Notes: generated by a model not told the origin, from the letters alone. A DNA stretch of 64,000 bases from Nocardia jinanensis (GCF_014645735.1 NZ_BMMH01000004.1:1-64000); one strand, 5' to 3'. Shown: positions 36,140 to 45,653, numbered from the stretch's first letter. Made by a program: numbers and translations.

Positions 36140-36238
36140 ATGATCGAAACCGGGTCCGCGGCCTTGAATCTGGCGAATGTCGTCACTTCCATCGCCGCCA
36201 ATGTGACCTATCTGCTGCAGGCCTGGGGAGTTCTCTGA
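36140..36238 (+). CDS. Candidate 32-residue small protein
   Basis: Starts at ATG 36140 behind the purine-rich GAGGAAGAAGAG and ends at TGA 36236-36238. The peptide begins MIETGSAALNLANV and ends TYLLQAWGVL; it is mostly hydrophobic with an acidic start, so it could be a membrane or amphipathic small protein. The following gene is mscR, 188 bp on. The good ribosome site and non-random composition are the only support; no homologue is known to me. Confidence 0.45.
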   Translation: MIETGSAALNLANVVTSIAANVTYLLQAWGVL

Positions 36239-36426
36239 GAGTTTGCCGACGGTGTGGCGGCGTGCCCGATGGGTACGCCGCCGCACTGCGGCCGGGCCGC
36301 TCGTTCGTTGCTGACCGCCCCCGTGCGCGCCCCGCCGAGCAGGCGGGGGCACTGCCCTGGTGTCGCTCGGACCGATAACGTATGCGGCATCGTGCATTGC
36401 CGCATTACCGCCCGAGAGGAGATGCT

Positions 36427-37512
36427 GTGCCACAGCAGGTTCGAGGTGTCATCGCCCGCAGTTCCGGTGCCCCGGTCGAGCTGGTCCCGATCGTCGTTCC
36501 GGATCCCGGGCCCCGGGACGTGGTGGTGAAGATCCAGGCGTGCGGGGTCTGCCACACCGATCTGACCTACCGCGAGGGCGGGATCAACGACGAGTTCCCC
36601 TTCCTGCTCGGACACGAGGCCGCGGGTGTGGTGGAAACGGTGGGTTCGGCGGTCACCCATGTCGAACCGGGTGATTTCGTGATCCTGAACTGGCGTGCCG
36701 TCTGCGGCCAGTGCCGCGCGTGTAGGCGCGGCCGCCCCTGGTACTGCTTCGACACCTTCAACGCCAGTGTGCCGATGACGCTGGAGGACGGCACCGAACT
36801 CACCCCGGCGCTCGGGATCGGCGCCTTCGCCGACAAAACCCTCGTCCACGAGGGTCAGTGCACGAAGGTCGACCCGGAGACCGATCCGGCGGTGGCCGGG
36901 CTGCTCGGCTGCGGCGTCATGGCGGGACTGGGCGCGGCAGTGAACACCGGAAACGTCGGCCGCGGGGATTCGGTGGCGGTGCTCGGCTGCGGTGGAGTCG
37001 GTGATGCCGCCATCGCCGGCGCCCGGCTGGCGGGGGCGGGCACCATCATCGCGGTGGACACCGACGCCCGGAAACTCGACTGGGCGCGTGAACTCGGCGC
37101 GACCCATATCGTCGACGCGTCCGCCACCGACGCGGTTACCGCGATCCAGGATCTCACCGACGGGTTCGGCGCCGATGTGGTGATAGACGCGGTCGGTCGC
37201 CCGGAAACCTGGAAGCAGGCCTTCTACGCGCGTGACCTGGCGGGCACTGTGGTGCTGGTCGGGGTGCCGACCCCCGATATGACACTGGAGATGCCGCTCA
37301 TCGATTTCTTCAGCCGCGGTGGCTCGCTGAAATCGTCCTGGTACGGGGACTGTCTGCCGGAGCGGGATTTCCCGATCCTGATCGACCTGTACCGGCAGGG
37401 CCGGTTGCCACTGGACAAGTTCGTGACCGAGCGGATCGGGCTGGACGCGGTGGAACAGGCCTTCCACACCATGCACGGCGGACAGGTACTGCGCTCGGTG
37501 GTGGTGCTGTGA
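36427..37512 (+). CDS. mscR: S-(hydroxymethyl)mycothiol dehydrogenase
   Basis: 361-residue zinc alcohol dehydrogenase (class III-like) that oxidises the formaldehyde-mycothiol adduct with NAD+. GTG 36427 is chosen for the GAGAGGAGATGCT ribosome site. Catalytic zinc region ACGVCHTDL and GHEAAGVVE; structural zinc cysteines [18 protein letters not shown] fold [11 protein letters not shown]. The downstream metallo-beta-lactamase gene overlaps by GTGA, and the same pair occurs as Rv2259-Rv2260 in M. tuberculosis as I recall it. Mycothiol itself is not made by any gene in this window. Confidence 0.94.
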   Translation: MPQQVRGVIARSSGAPVELVPIVVPDPGPRDVVVKIQACGVCHTDLTYREGGINDEFPFLLGHEAAGVVETVGSAVTHVEPGDFVILNWRAVCGQCRACRRGRPWYCFDTFNASVPMTLEDGTELTPALGIGAFADKTLVHEGQCTKVDPETDPAVAGLLGCGVMAGLGAAVNTGNVGRGDSVAVLGCGGVGDAAIAGARLAGAGTIIAVDTDARKLDWARELGATHIVDASATDAVTAIQDLTDGFGADVVIDAVGRPETWKQAFYARDLAGTVVLVGVPTPDMTLEMPLIDFFSRGGSLKSSWYGDCLPERDFPILIDLYRQGRLPLDKFVTERIGLDAVEQAFHTMHGGQVLRSVVVL

Positions 37513-38123
37513 CCGCCCGGGTCGAACGGATTGTCACCGAGGGGCAGTTCTGCCTCGACGGGGGCTGCTGGGACGTGGCGAACAATATCTGGCTCGTCGG
37601 TGACGACAGCGAAGTACTGATCATCGATGCCGCGCACGACGCCCAGCCGATACTCGACGCTGTCGCCGGTCGGCGGGTGACAGCCGTCGTGTGCACACAC
37701 GCGCACAACGACCACGTCACCGTGGCGCCGACACTGTCCGCGGCGACGGGTGCGCCGATCTTCCTGCACCCCGACGACGATATGCTCTGGCAGCAGACCC
37801 ATCCCGGTGTCGAATACCGTCGGCTCGCCGATGGCGAGGTGTTCGGGGTCGGTGGCGCGGAGCTGCGGATACTGCACACTCCGGGGCATTCGCCGGGGTC
37901 GTGCTGCCTGTACTTCGCCGAGGGCGGCGAAGTGTTCAGCGGCGATACGTTGTTCGAGGGTGGCCCCGGCGCGACCGGCCGGTCCTATTCCGACTACCCG
38001 ACCATCCTCGCCTCCATCAACGAGCGACTGTTCGCGCTACCGGAACAGACGGTCGTCCACACCGGGCACGGACCCGACACCACCATAGGCACCGAGCGGG
38101 CCAATGTGCCCGCGCAAGCGTGA
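37509..38123 (+). CDS. Metallo-beta-lactamase-fold hydrolase paired with mscR
   Basis: 204-residue glyoxalase-II-like enzyme with the zinc motif THAHNDHVT (HxHxDH), [11 protein letters not shown] and the [17 protein letters not shown] stretch. It is coupled to mscR by a 4-bp overlap. By its position it probably hydrolyses the S-formylmycothiol made by the dehydrogenase, completing formaldehyde removal to formate; this role is inferred from pairing. Cytoplasmic, with a hairpin terminator after it. Confidence 0.92.
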   Translation: MTARVERIVTEGQFCLDGGCWDVANNIWLVGDDSEVLIIDAAHDAQPILDAVAGRRVTAVVCTHAHNDHVTVAPTLSAATGAPIFLHPDDDMLWQQTHPGVEYRRLADGEVFGVGGAELRILHTPGHSPGSCCLYFAEGGEVFSGDTLFEGGPGATGRSYSDYPTILASINERLFALPEQTVVHTGHGPDTTIGTERANVPAQA

Positions 38124-38144
38124 AACAGTTACGCACCAGTCGCT

Positions 38145-38177
38145 GATACGGCGGCGCCCCTCGGGTGCCGCCGTATC
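38145..38177 (+). terminator. Hairpin terminator between convergent genes
   Basis: GATACGGCGGC (38145-38155) pairs with GCCGCCGTATC (38167-38177), with extra inner pairing. Positioned 22 bp past the metallo-beta-lactamase stop and 60 bp before the Ddn-like stop. Confidence 0.85.
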
Positions 38178-38237
38178 TGTCCTCGCGGAGGAGATACACC
38201 GGTGTCCGATGGGCAGGCACGCAGGGTGCCGCGATCG

Positions 38238-38717
38238 TCAGGGTGTGCGGGGGACCAGCACGAACACCGGGATACGGCGCTCGGTCCACGACTGGTAGTT
38301 GTCGAAATCCGCGTACAGTTCGAGCAGTTTCGGCCACAGCCGATCGCGTTCGGCATCGTCGGCGAGGCGGGCATGTACCGGAATCCGGTCCTTGCCGACC
38401 TGCACGGTGGTATCCGGCTGCGCGACGAGGTTGTAGTACCACTGCGGATTCTTCGGCAGCCCGCCCTGCGAGGCGACCACGACGATGTCCGCGTCGTCGC
38501 GCAGGTACAGCAGTGGCACCGTGAACTGCTTACCGGATTTGCGTCCGGTGTGCTCAAGCAGCAGCGTGGGCACCGGTTTACGGAGGCCCGCCCCGACGCG
38601 CCAGGTGCCGCCGATCCGCCCCCCGGTCTTCCGGTAGGCCCAGGTGTTGACCTTGGACATGTATTTGATGACAGCCGGGACGAAGGACGAGTCGAGCTGT
38701 TTGGGACGCTTGTTCAT
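38238..38717 (-). CDS. Deazaflavin (F420)-dependent nitroreductase, Ddn-like
   Basis: 159-residue split-barrel protein of the F420-dependent nitroreductase family. Family sequence: LLLEHTGRKSGKQFTVPLLYL, VVVASQGGLPKNPQWYYNLVAQPDTTVQVG and the C-terminal SWTERRIPVFVL. Such proteins use F420H2 to reduce quinones or nitro compounds, and many sit at the membrane. It is 25 bp after the TetR gene on the same strand, so both are probably cotranscribed. Confidence 0.93.
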   Translation of the reverse strand: MNKRPKQLDSSFVPAVIKYMSKVNTWAYRKTGGRIGGTWRVGAGLRKPVPTLLLEHTGRKSGKQFTVPLLYLRDDADIVVVASQGGLPKNPQWYYNLVAQPDTTVQVGKDRIPVHARLADDAERDRLWPKLLELYADFDNYQSWTERRIPVFVLVPRTP

Positions 38718-38742
38718 GCTTTCGAAGCTTCTTTCCCGGTAC

Positions 38743-39321
38743 TCAGCGCAGGATCAACAGCGCGGATTTCTCGATGAGGTCGGCGATATCGGCGTAGGAG
38801 GCATAGCCCATACCGGCTCGGACCAGTGCACCCGCGTAGACCAGCTCCAGCGAGACCACCACCTCGGGATCCGGGTCGGGGCCCAGCGCGCGCTCGATGC
38901 GGGTACGAATCTCCAGGCCGATCCGGGCGCGCAGATGGGCCACATCGGGGTCGCGGCCGAGCATGGCGCTGGTGACCGCGCCGGAGACTTCCTGATCATC
39001 GGCGACCAGCAGAGCGATGGCCCGCAGTTCGGCCACCACCCGGACGATGGGATCGGGGTCCTCGCTGACCGGAGAATGCGCCGCCACCAGCCGCCGCCAG
39101 AAAATCTCGGCGACCAGATGTTCCTTCGACGAGAAGTAGGTGTACGCGGTGGCGGTGCCGACACCGGCCGCGGCGGCGACCATCCGGATGGTCATTCCCG
39201 CGAACCCCTCGCGTGTCAGCACCTCCACCGCGGCCTTCGTCAGTTTGTCGACCGTATCGGCCTGTTTCGCGGACAGGCGTCGACGGGTCGCTTCGACGAC
39301 GAGAGGTTCACCTTCGGACAT
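38743..39321 (-). CDS. TetR-family transcriptional regulator
   Basis: 192 residues. N-terminal HTH: LTKAAVEVLTREGFAGMTIRMVAAAAGVGTATAYTYFSSKEHLVAEIF, a textbook TetR pattern; the C-terminal ligand domain is helical and of a common actinobacterial type. It lies between the Ddn-like gene and the FAD/HIBADH/SDR/ALDH operon. The start codon sits inside the GGACATGTGTCT motif that recurs near the divergent ALDH and P450 promoters, so it is the leading candidate to regulate itself and that block. Confidence 0.9.
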   Translation of the reverse strand: MSEGEPLVVEATRRRLSAKQADTVDKLTKAAVEVLTREGFAGMTIRMVAAAAGVGTATAYTYFSSKEHLVAEIFWRRLVAAHSPVSEDPDPIVRVVAELRAIALLVADDQEVSGAVTSAMLGRDPDVAHLRARIGLEIRTRIERALGPDPDPEVVVSLELVYAGALVRAGMGYASYADIADLIEKSALLILR

Positions 39322-39327
39322 GTGTCT
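39316..39327. promoter_or_regulatory. Candidate TetR operator at its own start
   Basis: GGACATGTGTCT overlaps the TetR start codon. Its exact reverse complement is found at 44362-44373 in the P450 promoter region. Confidence 0.45.
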
Positions 39328-39339
39328 GAATGTACCGTT

Positions 39340-40803
39340 TCAGTTCTTCGCGGCCGCAATCCCAGCCCTGCGACCGTAGAAACTGCCGTCACCCAGCGAG
39401 GTTCCGCTGGCGTACCCGCCCGCGCAGACTCCGGAGGTACAGCGGCCCGCGGCGAACAGCCCGGGGATGGGCTCCCCGCTCACATGCAGTACCCGCGAAT
39501 CCAGATCCGTGCGCAGGCCACCGAGGGTGAATCCCGCGGTGAATCCGCGCATATCGAAGGCCGCGAACGGACCTTCCAGCGGTTTGGTCCACTCCTGCTT
39601 CTTGCCCAGCAGCGGGTCCTTACCGTCCACCGCGTGCTTGTTGTACAGCTCGACGGTGCTCTGCAGGGCGAGTTCGGGCAGGCCCATATCGGATTCGAGT
39701 TCGGCGATGGTCTCCGCGGCCCAGGTCGGCGGCTGCCGGAAGAACGGGGTCGAGGTCTCGGTGGTCAGCGATTGCTCGTACGCGGCTTCGCCGATGATCA
39801 GATACGCCTGGTTCTCCTGGTGGAACAGGGTCAGCTGTCCGATCCGGCCCGGATAGGTGTCCTCGGGGACGTAACGCTGACCGCGCCCGTTGACCAGGAT
39901 GCCGCGCGCCATCATCTGTGGATCGCCGAAGAACGCGACCTCGGTGGCATCCATATGGGCCAGATCCGCGCCGAGGGCCTGGGCCACCCGGATCGCGATA
40001 CCGTCGTGTTCCTCGATCGCGGCGCCCGGGCGGCCGATGAGCCGCGGAGCGAAGCCCTCGATCATCCGGTCGTGGTAGGCGAAACTGCCCGTGGCCAGCA
40101 CGACCCCGTGTTCGGCGCGGATATCGAGTTCCTTGCCGTACTGTTTGGCGACGACACCGACGACCCGGTCTCCGTCGACGATGAGCCGTTGGATGCGCAC
40201 ATCGTATTCCGCTGTGACACCCAGTTTCTCGGCCGTTTCGGCGAGCGGTTTCATCAGCATGTAGCCGCCGCCCTTGGAGCCGGTCCGTTTATTGCTCATC
40301 TGCGGGACATGCCCGCGCGGGGCCGGCTCGGCGACGGTGTTGAACGGGGCGGCGTTCTCGCCGCCGGAATACATCAGCCCCTCGTCGTGCGGGGGCTCCC
40401 AGCCGGGTTCACCCCAGAATTCCGCCTTGAAGGGCACACCGTTGGCGACCAGCCATTCGTAGTGTTCGACACTGCCCCGGCAGTAGTCGGCGATCTTGTC
40501 CTCGTCCGCACCGGGACCCAGCGCGGCGAGCATGAACTTCTCCATGTTCTCCGGGCTGTCCTCGAAACCGAGCGCCTTCTGCAACGGGGTGCCGCCACCG
40601 AGGTAGATGAACCCGCCGGCCAGCGCCGCCGCCCCGCCCCAGCCGCTGGTGCGTTCCAGGATCAGCACCCTGGAACCTGCCCGCGCGGCCTCGATGGCCG
40701 CGCAGACCCCGGCGATCCCGTAGCCCGCGACCACCACATCGGCGGTGCGGTCCCAGGTGGCTTCGGCGGCGGGGAGGGGGCGGAGAGGGGTGGCGTCGGC
40801 CAT
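39340..40803 (-). CDS. FAD-dependent dehydrogenase, ketosteroid/fumarate reductase-like
   Basis: 487-residue flavoprotein. FAD fold DVVVAGYGIAGVCAAIEAARAG with the dinucleotide Gly pattern, GVVLATGSFAYHDRMIEGF, and the C-terminal GLFAAGRCTSGVCAGGYASGTSLGDGSFYGRRAG typical of the fumarate reductase/3-ketosteroid-delta1-dehydrogenase family. Which of these reactions it runs is not readable; ketosteroid enzymes are usually longer. Stop and start of neighbouring genes touch (TAATG with the HIBADH gene), so it is the last gene of the four-gene minus-strand operon. Confidence 0.9.
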   Translation of the reverse strand: MADATPLRPLPAAEATWDRTADVVVAGYGIAGVCAAIEAARAGSRVLILERTSGWGGAAALAGGFIYLGGGTPLQKALGFEDSPENMEKFMLAALGPGADEDKIADYCRGSVEHYEWLVANGVPFKAEFWGEPGWEPPHDEGLMYSGGENAAPFNTVAEPAPRGHVPQMSNKRTGSKGGGYMLMKPLAETAEKLGVTAEYDVRIQRLIVDGDRVVGVVAKQYGKELDIRAEHGVVLATGSFAYHDRMIEGFAPRLIGRPGAAIEEHDGIAIRVAQALGADLAHMDATEVAFFGDPQMMARGILVNGRGQRYVPEDTYPGRIGQLTLFHQENQAYLIIGEAAYEQSLTTETSTPFFRQPPTWAAETIAELESDMGLPELALQSTVELYNKHAVDGKDPLLGKKQEWTKPLEGPFAAFDMRGFTAGFTLGGLRTDLDSRVLHVSGEPIPGLFAAGRCTSGVCAGGYASGTSLGDGSFYGRRAGIAAAKN

Positions 40804-41861
40804 TATTCGTCTTCCTTACTGTCGTTCTGCGCGACGGGTCCCGGAGGTGTCGCAGCGGTGGCGTCGTGCCGCTCGGCGATGGTGACACGTTCCGGCCCGC
40901 CGGTGTCGGAAGACTCCCGCTCAGCGGCAGTAACACTGTCCTGCCGGGTGGCTGTGCCGTTGTCCCGCCCGGCGGGTGTGACATTTTCCCGCGCGGCCGC
41001 GACTGCGCCCTGCCCGACGCCCAGACCCTCGCCGAATCGCGTCAGCGCCAGTGCGGCCAGCGGGAGTTCGGCGCCGACCCGGCCGCCGAGGTCCAGGGCC
41101 AGGGACAGATCCTTCTCACCGAGTTCCCGCACATGGGTGAGGATCGACAGCCAGAAGTCGCCGTCTTCGATCGGGGCCGTCGTATCACGCAACATGATCG
41201 AACCGGCTCCGCCGGTCACCGCGTCGGAATGGCGGACCACTTTGCCCAGCACGGTGATATCGAGTCCGGCCGCCTCGGCCAGCCGCTGCGCCTCGGTGGC
41301 GGCGGTGAAGGAAATGAAATGGAGCAGATTGCGCGCGAGCTTCATCCGGGTACCGGTTCCCACCTCGCCCGCGTGCACGACCATATCGGCGAAACAGCGG
41401 AAGGGTTCGCGCACCGCGTCGACCGCCTCGGGACTGCCGCCGATCATCACGGCCAGCCGCCCGCTGCGCGCGCCCGCGGCGCCGCCGCTGACCGGGGCAT
41501 CGATCAGATCCACGCCGCGTTCGGCGCAGAGTCCGGCGAATTCCACGGCCGATTCGTCGCCGATGGTGGAGTGCACGGCCACCACGGTGCCCGGTGCGGC
41601 AGTGCTCAGGACACCGTTCGCACCGGCGAGAACGGACCGCACCTGCTGATCGTCGACCACCGCGATGCAGATGATCCCGCATTTCGCGGCCACTTCGGCC
41701 GCCGTCGCGGCCGCTTCCGCACCGGCGGAGGTGAACGGCTCGAGGACCTCGGCCCGGGTATCGCAGACGGTGAGCCCGCCACGCCAATCCAGGAGCTTCT
41801 CGGCCATCGGCGCGCCCATCGACCCCAGGCCGATGAAGCCCACCCGGGTGCCGGCGCTCAT
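40803..41861 (-). CDS. NAD(P)-dependent 3-hydroxyacid dehydrogenase (HIBADH-like)
   Basis: 352 residues from ATG 41861, which overlaps the SDR stop (TGATG). The core ~290 residues are a beta-hydroxyacid dehydrogenase: VGFIGLGSMGAPMAEKLL (NAD fold), DAPVSGGAAGARSGRLAVMIGG, GTGTRMKLARNLL with catalytic Lys. The last ~65 residues (from about 288) are an odd, low-complexity extension with repeats of the form RxxVTxAxR (for example ARENVTPAGRDNGTATRQD) that the family lacks. Part of the ALDH-SDR-HIBADH-FAD operon. Confidence 0.9.
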   Translation of the reverse strand: MSAGTRVGFIGLGSMGAPMAEKLLDWRGGLTVCDTRAEVLEPFTSAGAEAAATAAEVAAKCGIICIAVVDDQQVRSVLAGANGVLSTAAPGTVVAVHSTIGDESAVEFAGLCAERGVDLIDAPVSGGAAGARSGRLAVMIGGSPEAVDAVREPFRCFADMVVHAGEVGTGTRMKLARNLLHFISFTAATEAQRLAEAAGLDITVLGKVVRHSDAVTGGAGSIMLRDTTAPIEDGDFWLSILTHVRELGEKDLSLALDLGGRVGAELPLAALALTRFGEGLGVGQGAVAAARENVTPAGRDNGTATRQDSVTAAERESSDTGGPERVTIAERHDATAATPPGPVAQNDSKEDE

Positions 41862-42610
41862 CAGCGGATCACCTGACCACCGTCGACACAGAATATCTGC
41901 CCGGTGACCCAGGACGCGTCGTCGGAGAGCAGGTAGAGCAGCGCGCCGGCCATATCGTCGGGAGTACCCATCCGCTTGAGCGGCAGCCGGTTCACCATTT
42001 CCTCGACCATGCTCTGCGGTGTCGTGGTCTTGGTGGCCTCGGTATCGGTGGGGCCGGGGGCGACCGCGTTGACCCGGATATTCGATCCACCGAGCTCGGT
42101 GGCCAGCTGCTGGGTGAGGCCGTTGATTCCGACCTTGGCCAGACCGTAGAAGCCGGAGTAGACCCACGCCGCGGTGGACGATTGGTTGACGATCGAACCG
42201 CCGCCGTTGGCGGCCATGTTCTCCCAGACCGCGCGGGTCATCACCAGCGCGCCGTCCAGGTTCACCGACATGAACTTCTTGTAGTAGTCCCAGGGCACGG
42301 TGAGCAGCAGATCGAGTTTCATCCCGCCGTAGATGGCGGCGTTGTTGACCAGATGGTCGATCTTGCCGTACTTCTCGACGGTGAAATCGGCCAGCGCTTT
42401 CGCCGAATCGGGATCCGAGACGTCGACCGTGTGGAAGGACGCGGTGCCGCCGTCGGCCACGATCTTCTCGGCGACGGCCGTGCCGCCCTCTTCGTTCAGA
42501 TCCGCGACGACGACCGACGCGCCCTCGGCGGCCAGCGCCTGCGCGTAGACCTCGCCGATACCGCGGGCGGCGCCGGTGACGATGGCGGTCCTATCGGTGA
42601 AACGAGCCAT
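41861..42610 (-). CDS. SDR-family oxidoreductase
   Basis: 249-residue classical short-chain dehydrogenase: TGAARGIGEVYA cofactor loop, VNNAA, the serine of NQSSTAAWVYSGFYGLAKVG with Tyr/Lys catalytic pair, and a VNAVAPGPTDTEATKT stretch. Substrate unknown. Its stop overlaps the HIBADH start. Second gene of the minus-strand operon, 56 bp after the ALDH gene. Confidence 0.93.
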   Translation of the reverse strand: MARFTDRTAIVTGAARGIGEVYAQALAAEGASVVVADLNEEGGTAVAEKIVADGGTASFHTVDVSDPDSAKALADFTVEKYGKIDHLVNNAAIYGGMKLDLLLTVPWDYYKKFMSVNLDGALVMTRAVWENMAANGGGSIVNQSSTAAWVYSGFYGLAKVGINGLTQQLATELGGSNIRVNAVAPGPTDTEATKTTTPQSMVEEMVNRLPLKRMGTPDDMAGALLYLLSDDASWVTGQIFCVDGGQVIR

Positions 42611-42666
42611 GGGATGAGCTCCTCGTTGTTCGGGAAAGCTTGTCTGTTCGGGAAAGGTTTTCGCGA

Positions 42667-44136
42667 CTACCGCGCGGTGGCGACGAGTTTGGTCTCCAGG
42701 TATTCCTCGAACCCGGCGACGCCCATCTCACGGCCGATACCGGACTGTTTGTACCCGCCGAACGGCGCGTCGGCGCTGTACCACATACCGCCGTTGACGC
42801 TGAGTGTTCCGGTGCGCACCCGATCGGTGACCCGGCGGATCCGCTCGGGATCCTTGCCCCATACCGCGCCGGACAGGCCGTAGGGGGAATCGTTGGCGAT
42901 CCGGACGGCGTCGTCGTCGCCGTCGTAGGGCAGGACCACCAGGACCGGGCCGAAGATCTCCTCCTGGGCGGCCTTGGCGCTGTTGTCCAGATCCGCGATG
43001 ACGGTGGGTTCCACATAGAATCCGCGGTCGTGTTCGGCCGGTCGGCCGCCGCCGGCCACGATCCGGCCGCCATCGGCACGGGCGCTGTCGATATAGCCCA
43101 GTACTCGGGTGCGCTGGCGGTCGGAGATCACCGGACCGCAGACGGTACCGGGGTTCGTGGGGTCGCCGGGGCGGATTCCGCGCAGGGTGTTCGCAGCGGC
43201 TTCGAGTGCCTCGTCGTATTTGTTCCGTGGTACGAGCAGGCGCGTGGCCAGGGCGCAGCCCTGACCGGCGTGCACGCACAGCGAGAACCCGGCGTAGCTC
43301 ACCGCGGTGGCGAGGTCGGCGTCGTCGAGCACGATGAACGCCGACTTCCCGCCGAGTTCGAGGAAGGTCTTCTTGAGATTGGCCGCGGCCGAGGTCATCA
43401 CGGCGCGGCCGGTGTTGGTGGACCCGGTGAAACTGATCAGGTCTACCCGGGGGTCGCCGGACAGTTGCGCGCCCAGGCTGTGATCGGAGGAGGTGACGAT
43501 ATTGACCACGCCGGGTGGGATATCGGTTTCCTCGGTGATGATCGACGCCAGCGCCGCCGCGCACCACGGGGTGTCGGGGGCGGGTTTGAGGACGACGGTG
43601 TTCCCGGCGGCCAGCGCCGGACCCAGTTTCGCAAAGTTGATCTGGTGCGGGAAATTCCACGGGGTGATCGCCCCCACCACACCGATCGCTTCGCGCCGCG
43701 ACACCCGGTGGGTGCTGATACCCATCGGCGCGGCCACGCCCAGTTCGGTTTCCCATTTGTAGTTCGCGGCCAGCCGGGTGGCGAAGCTCAGATCCTCGAC
43801 GGGCCCTTCGAGCTGCGGGCCGCTGGTGAACATGATCGGCGCGCCCACTTCGGCGACGGTGATCTCCCGCAGTTCCTCGGCATGGGCCTTCAGGCCCGCC
43901 TGCAGTTGTTCGAGGCAGCGCACCCGGAAAGCGTGGTCGCGGGACCAGTCGGTCTCGTCGAAGGCGGTTCTGGCGGCGGCGATCGCGGCGTTCATATCGG
44001 CCGCGTCCGCATCGGCCGCGGTACCGATGACCTGCTCGGTCGCCGGGTTCACATTGTCGAACACGCCGTTGCCGCCGGGCGCGAGGCTGCCGCCGATCAG
44101 CAGTCGAGAACTGTCGCCGGGCAGAAGACTGTTCAT
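42667..44136 (-). CDS. Aldehyde dehydrogenase
   Basis: 489 residues from ATG 44136. Canonical ALDH: ITPWNFPHQINFAKLGPALAAGN, ISFTGSTNTGRAV, LELGGKSAFIVLDDADL (catalytic Glu), GQGCALATR with the nucleophile Cys, and EEIFGPVLVVLPY. The longer frame upstream is unsupported and would cross the motif region 44151-44185. First gene of the operon leading into SDR, HIBADH and FAD enzyme; divergent from the P450 gene. Order ALDH-SDR-HIBADH divergent from P450-SDR-P450 recalls Rv0764c-Rv0770 of M. tuberculosis (from memory). Confidence 0.95.
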   Translation of the reverse strand: MNSLLPGDSSRLLIGGSLAPGGNGVFDNVNPATEQVIGTAADADAADMNAAIAAARTAFDETDWSRDHAFRVRCLEQLQAGLKAHAEELREITVAEVGAPIMFTSGPQLEGPVEDLSFATRLAANYKWETELGVAAPMGISTHRVSRREAIGVVGAITPWNFPHQINFAKLGPALAAGNTVVLKPAPDTPWCAAALASIITEETDIPPGVVNIVTSSDHSLGAQLSGDPRVDLISFTGSTNTGRAVMTSAAANLKKTFLELGGKSAFIVLDDADLATAVSYAGFSLCVHAGQGCALATRLLVPRNKYDEALEAAANTLRGIRPGDPTNPGTVCGPVISDRQRTRVLGYIDSARADGGRIVAGGGRPAEHDRGFYVEPTVIADLDNSAKAAQEEIFGPVLVVLPYDGDDDAVRIANDSPYGLSGAVWGKDPERIRRVTDRVRTGTLSVNGGMWYSADAPFGGYKQSGIGREMGVAGFEEYLETKLVATAR

Positions 44137-44150
44137 GAAAGACCCCAATA

Positions 44151-44185
44151 CTGTCTGGACAGGTGTATGGAATATAGTCCGGACT
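44151..44185. promoter_or_regulatory. Candidate operators before the ALDH operon
   Basis: CTGTCTGGACAG (44151-44162) ends 15 bp before the ALDH start; the palindrome AGTCCGGACT follows at 44176-44185. TGTCTGGACA recurs at 48315-48324. Confidence 0.45.
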
Positions 44186-44357
44186 GTTTCTCGAGTGCAA
44201 GAACGGGTTCTATCGTTCATGTTGGGTGCTGATGGTGCCCGAAAGTCGGACCGGATGGGTCCGGTAGTCCGGTCCGATCTCCTGATTGGGCCGTCCTCAT
44301 GCTTCTGAGTAGTCAAATCCCGTACGCTCATTGTCGCGGGGCCGTGCCGCTGGTACC

Positions 44358-44385
44358 GTCCAGACACATGTCCAGCTATGTGTCT
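44358..44385. promoter_or_regulatory. Candidate operator before the P450 operon
   Basis: GTCCAGACA joined to AGACACAT-N8-ATGTGTCT, perfect 8-bp arms (44362-44369 and 44378-44385). It contains the reverse complement of the TetR-start motif. It lies 62 bp before the P450 start. Confidence 0.5.
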
Positions 44386-44447
44386 CTCCCCGGCGGCCGA
44401 ATGGCCGCACCCGGCGAGAACTCGTTATCGAAACAGAGGTGGGTCCG

Positions 44448-45653
44448 ATGACGGCCGCATCGTTGGAGCCGGTGACGTTCGACCCGTACGACTACGTCTT
44501 CCATGAGGACCCGTACCCGGTCTATGCCCGGCTGCGCGCAGAGGCGCCGCTCTACTACAACGCCGAACTCGACTTCTACGCGCTGTCGCGCCACGCGGAT
44601 GTCACCGCGGGATTCCGTAACGCCGCGCAGCTGTCGAATGCCAATGGAGTATCGCTCGACCCCGCGGCCTGGGGGCCGCACGCGCACAAGACCATGTCGT
44701 TTCTCGCTATGGACGACCCCCGGCATATGCGGATGCGCAAGCTGGTGTTCAAGGGGTTCACCCCCAAGCGGGTGGCCGATATGGAAACCCGCATCCGGGA
44801 ACTGACACTCGAATACCTGGAACCGGCACTGGGGCGCGGCGAATTCGACTGGATCCAGGAATTCGCGGGCAAGCTTCCGATGGACGTCATTTCCGAGCTG
44901 CTGGGCGTACCGGTCGCCGACCGCGACGAGATCCGCCATATGGCCGATATGGTCATGCATCGCGACGACGGTGTGACCGATGTACCGGACGCGGCGATCG
45001 AGGCGTCGCTGAACCTGGTCGTCTACTACTCCGAGATGGTCGCGCAGCGCCGGGAGAAGCCGACCGACGACCTCACCTCCGCGCTGCTCGAAGCGGAGAT
45101 CGACGGCGACCGGCTCACCGACGACGAGATCATCGGCTTCATGTTCCTGATGGTCGTCGCCGGGAACGAGACCACCACCAAACTGCTGGGTAACGCCCTG
45201 TACTGGGCCGGCCGCAATCCGGCGGAATATGCCAAGGTCGTCGCCGACCCGGAGCGGGTTGCGGACTGGGTCGAGGAGACCCTGCGCTACGACACCTCCA
45301 GCCAGATCGTCGCGCGGACCGCGACCGAGGAACTGGAGTACCACGGCCGGGTGATCCCGGCGGGTTCGAAAGTGTTGCTGCTGATCGGATCGGCCAACCG
45401 GGACGCCGATGTCTTCGACGACGGCGATGCCTACGACCTGGACCGTGCGGAGAAAGGCAATCTGGCCAGCTTCGGCGCCGGTGTGCATTTCTGCCTCGGC
45501 GCCCATCTGGCCCGTCTGGAAACCACTGTCGCGCTGCGCGAATTCGCCGCGCGCGTGAAGTCCTACCGAGTGCGCGAAGACGAATTCGTCCGCGTTCACT
45601 CATCGAATGTCCGGGGCTTCGCCAAGCTCCCGATCTCCGTGGAGGTGCGGTAA
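44448..45653 (+). CDS. Cytochrome P450 (first of pair)
   Basis: 401 residues from ATG 44448 with GAGGTGGG ahead. Haem loop FGAGVHFCLGAHLARLE (Cys near 347), I-helix oxygen site AGNETTTKLLG, and ETLRYDTSSQIVARTA (ExxR). A soluble bacterial P450 of the CYP123-like region, going by gene order; subfamily is uncertain. It needs a ferredoxin and reductase, neither encoded here. Cotranscribed with the adjacent SDR gene, which starts directly after the stop. Confidence 0.95.
   Translation: MTAASLEPVTFDPYDYVFHEDPYPVYARLRAEAPLYYNAELDFYALSRHADVTAGFRNAAQLSNANGVSLDPAAWGPHAHKTMSFLAMDDPRHMRMRKLVFKGFTPKRVADMETRIRELTLEYLEPALGRGEFDWIQEFAGKLPMDVISELLGVPVADRDEIRHMADMVMHRDDGVTDVPDAAIEASLNLVVYYSEMVAQRREKPTDDLTSALLEAEIDGDRLTDDEIIGFMFLMVVAGNETTTKLLGNALYWAGRNPAEYAKVVADPERVADWVEETLRYDTSSQIVARTATEELEYHGRVIPAGSKVLLLIGSANRDADVFDDGDAYDLDRAEKGNLASFGAGVHFCLGAHLARLETTVALREFAARVKSYRVREDEFVRVHSSNVRGFAKLPISVEVR

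Noticed and set aside
38644..41649. 1001-codon open frame on the plus strand
   Set aside because: Antisense to the Ddn-like, TetR, FAD and HIBADH genes, all of which have clear family motifs.
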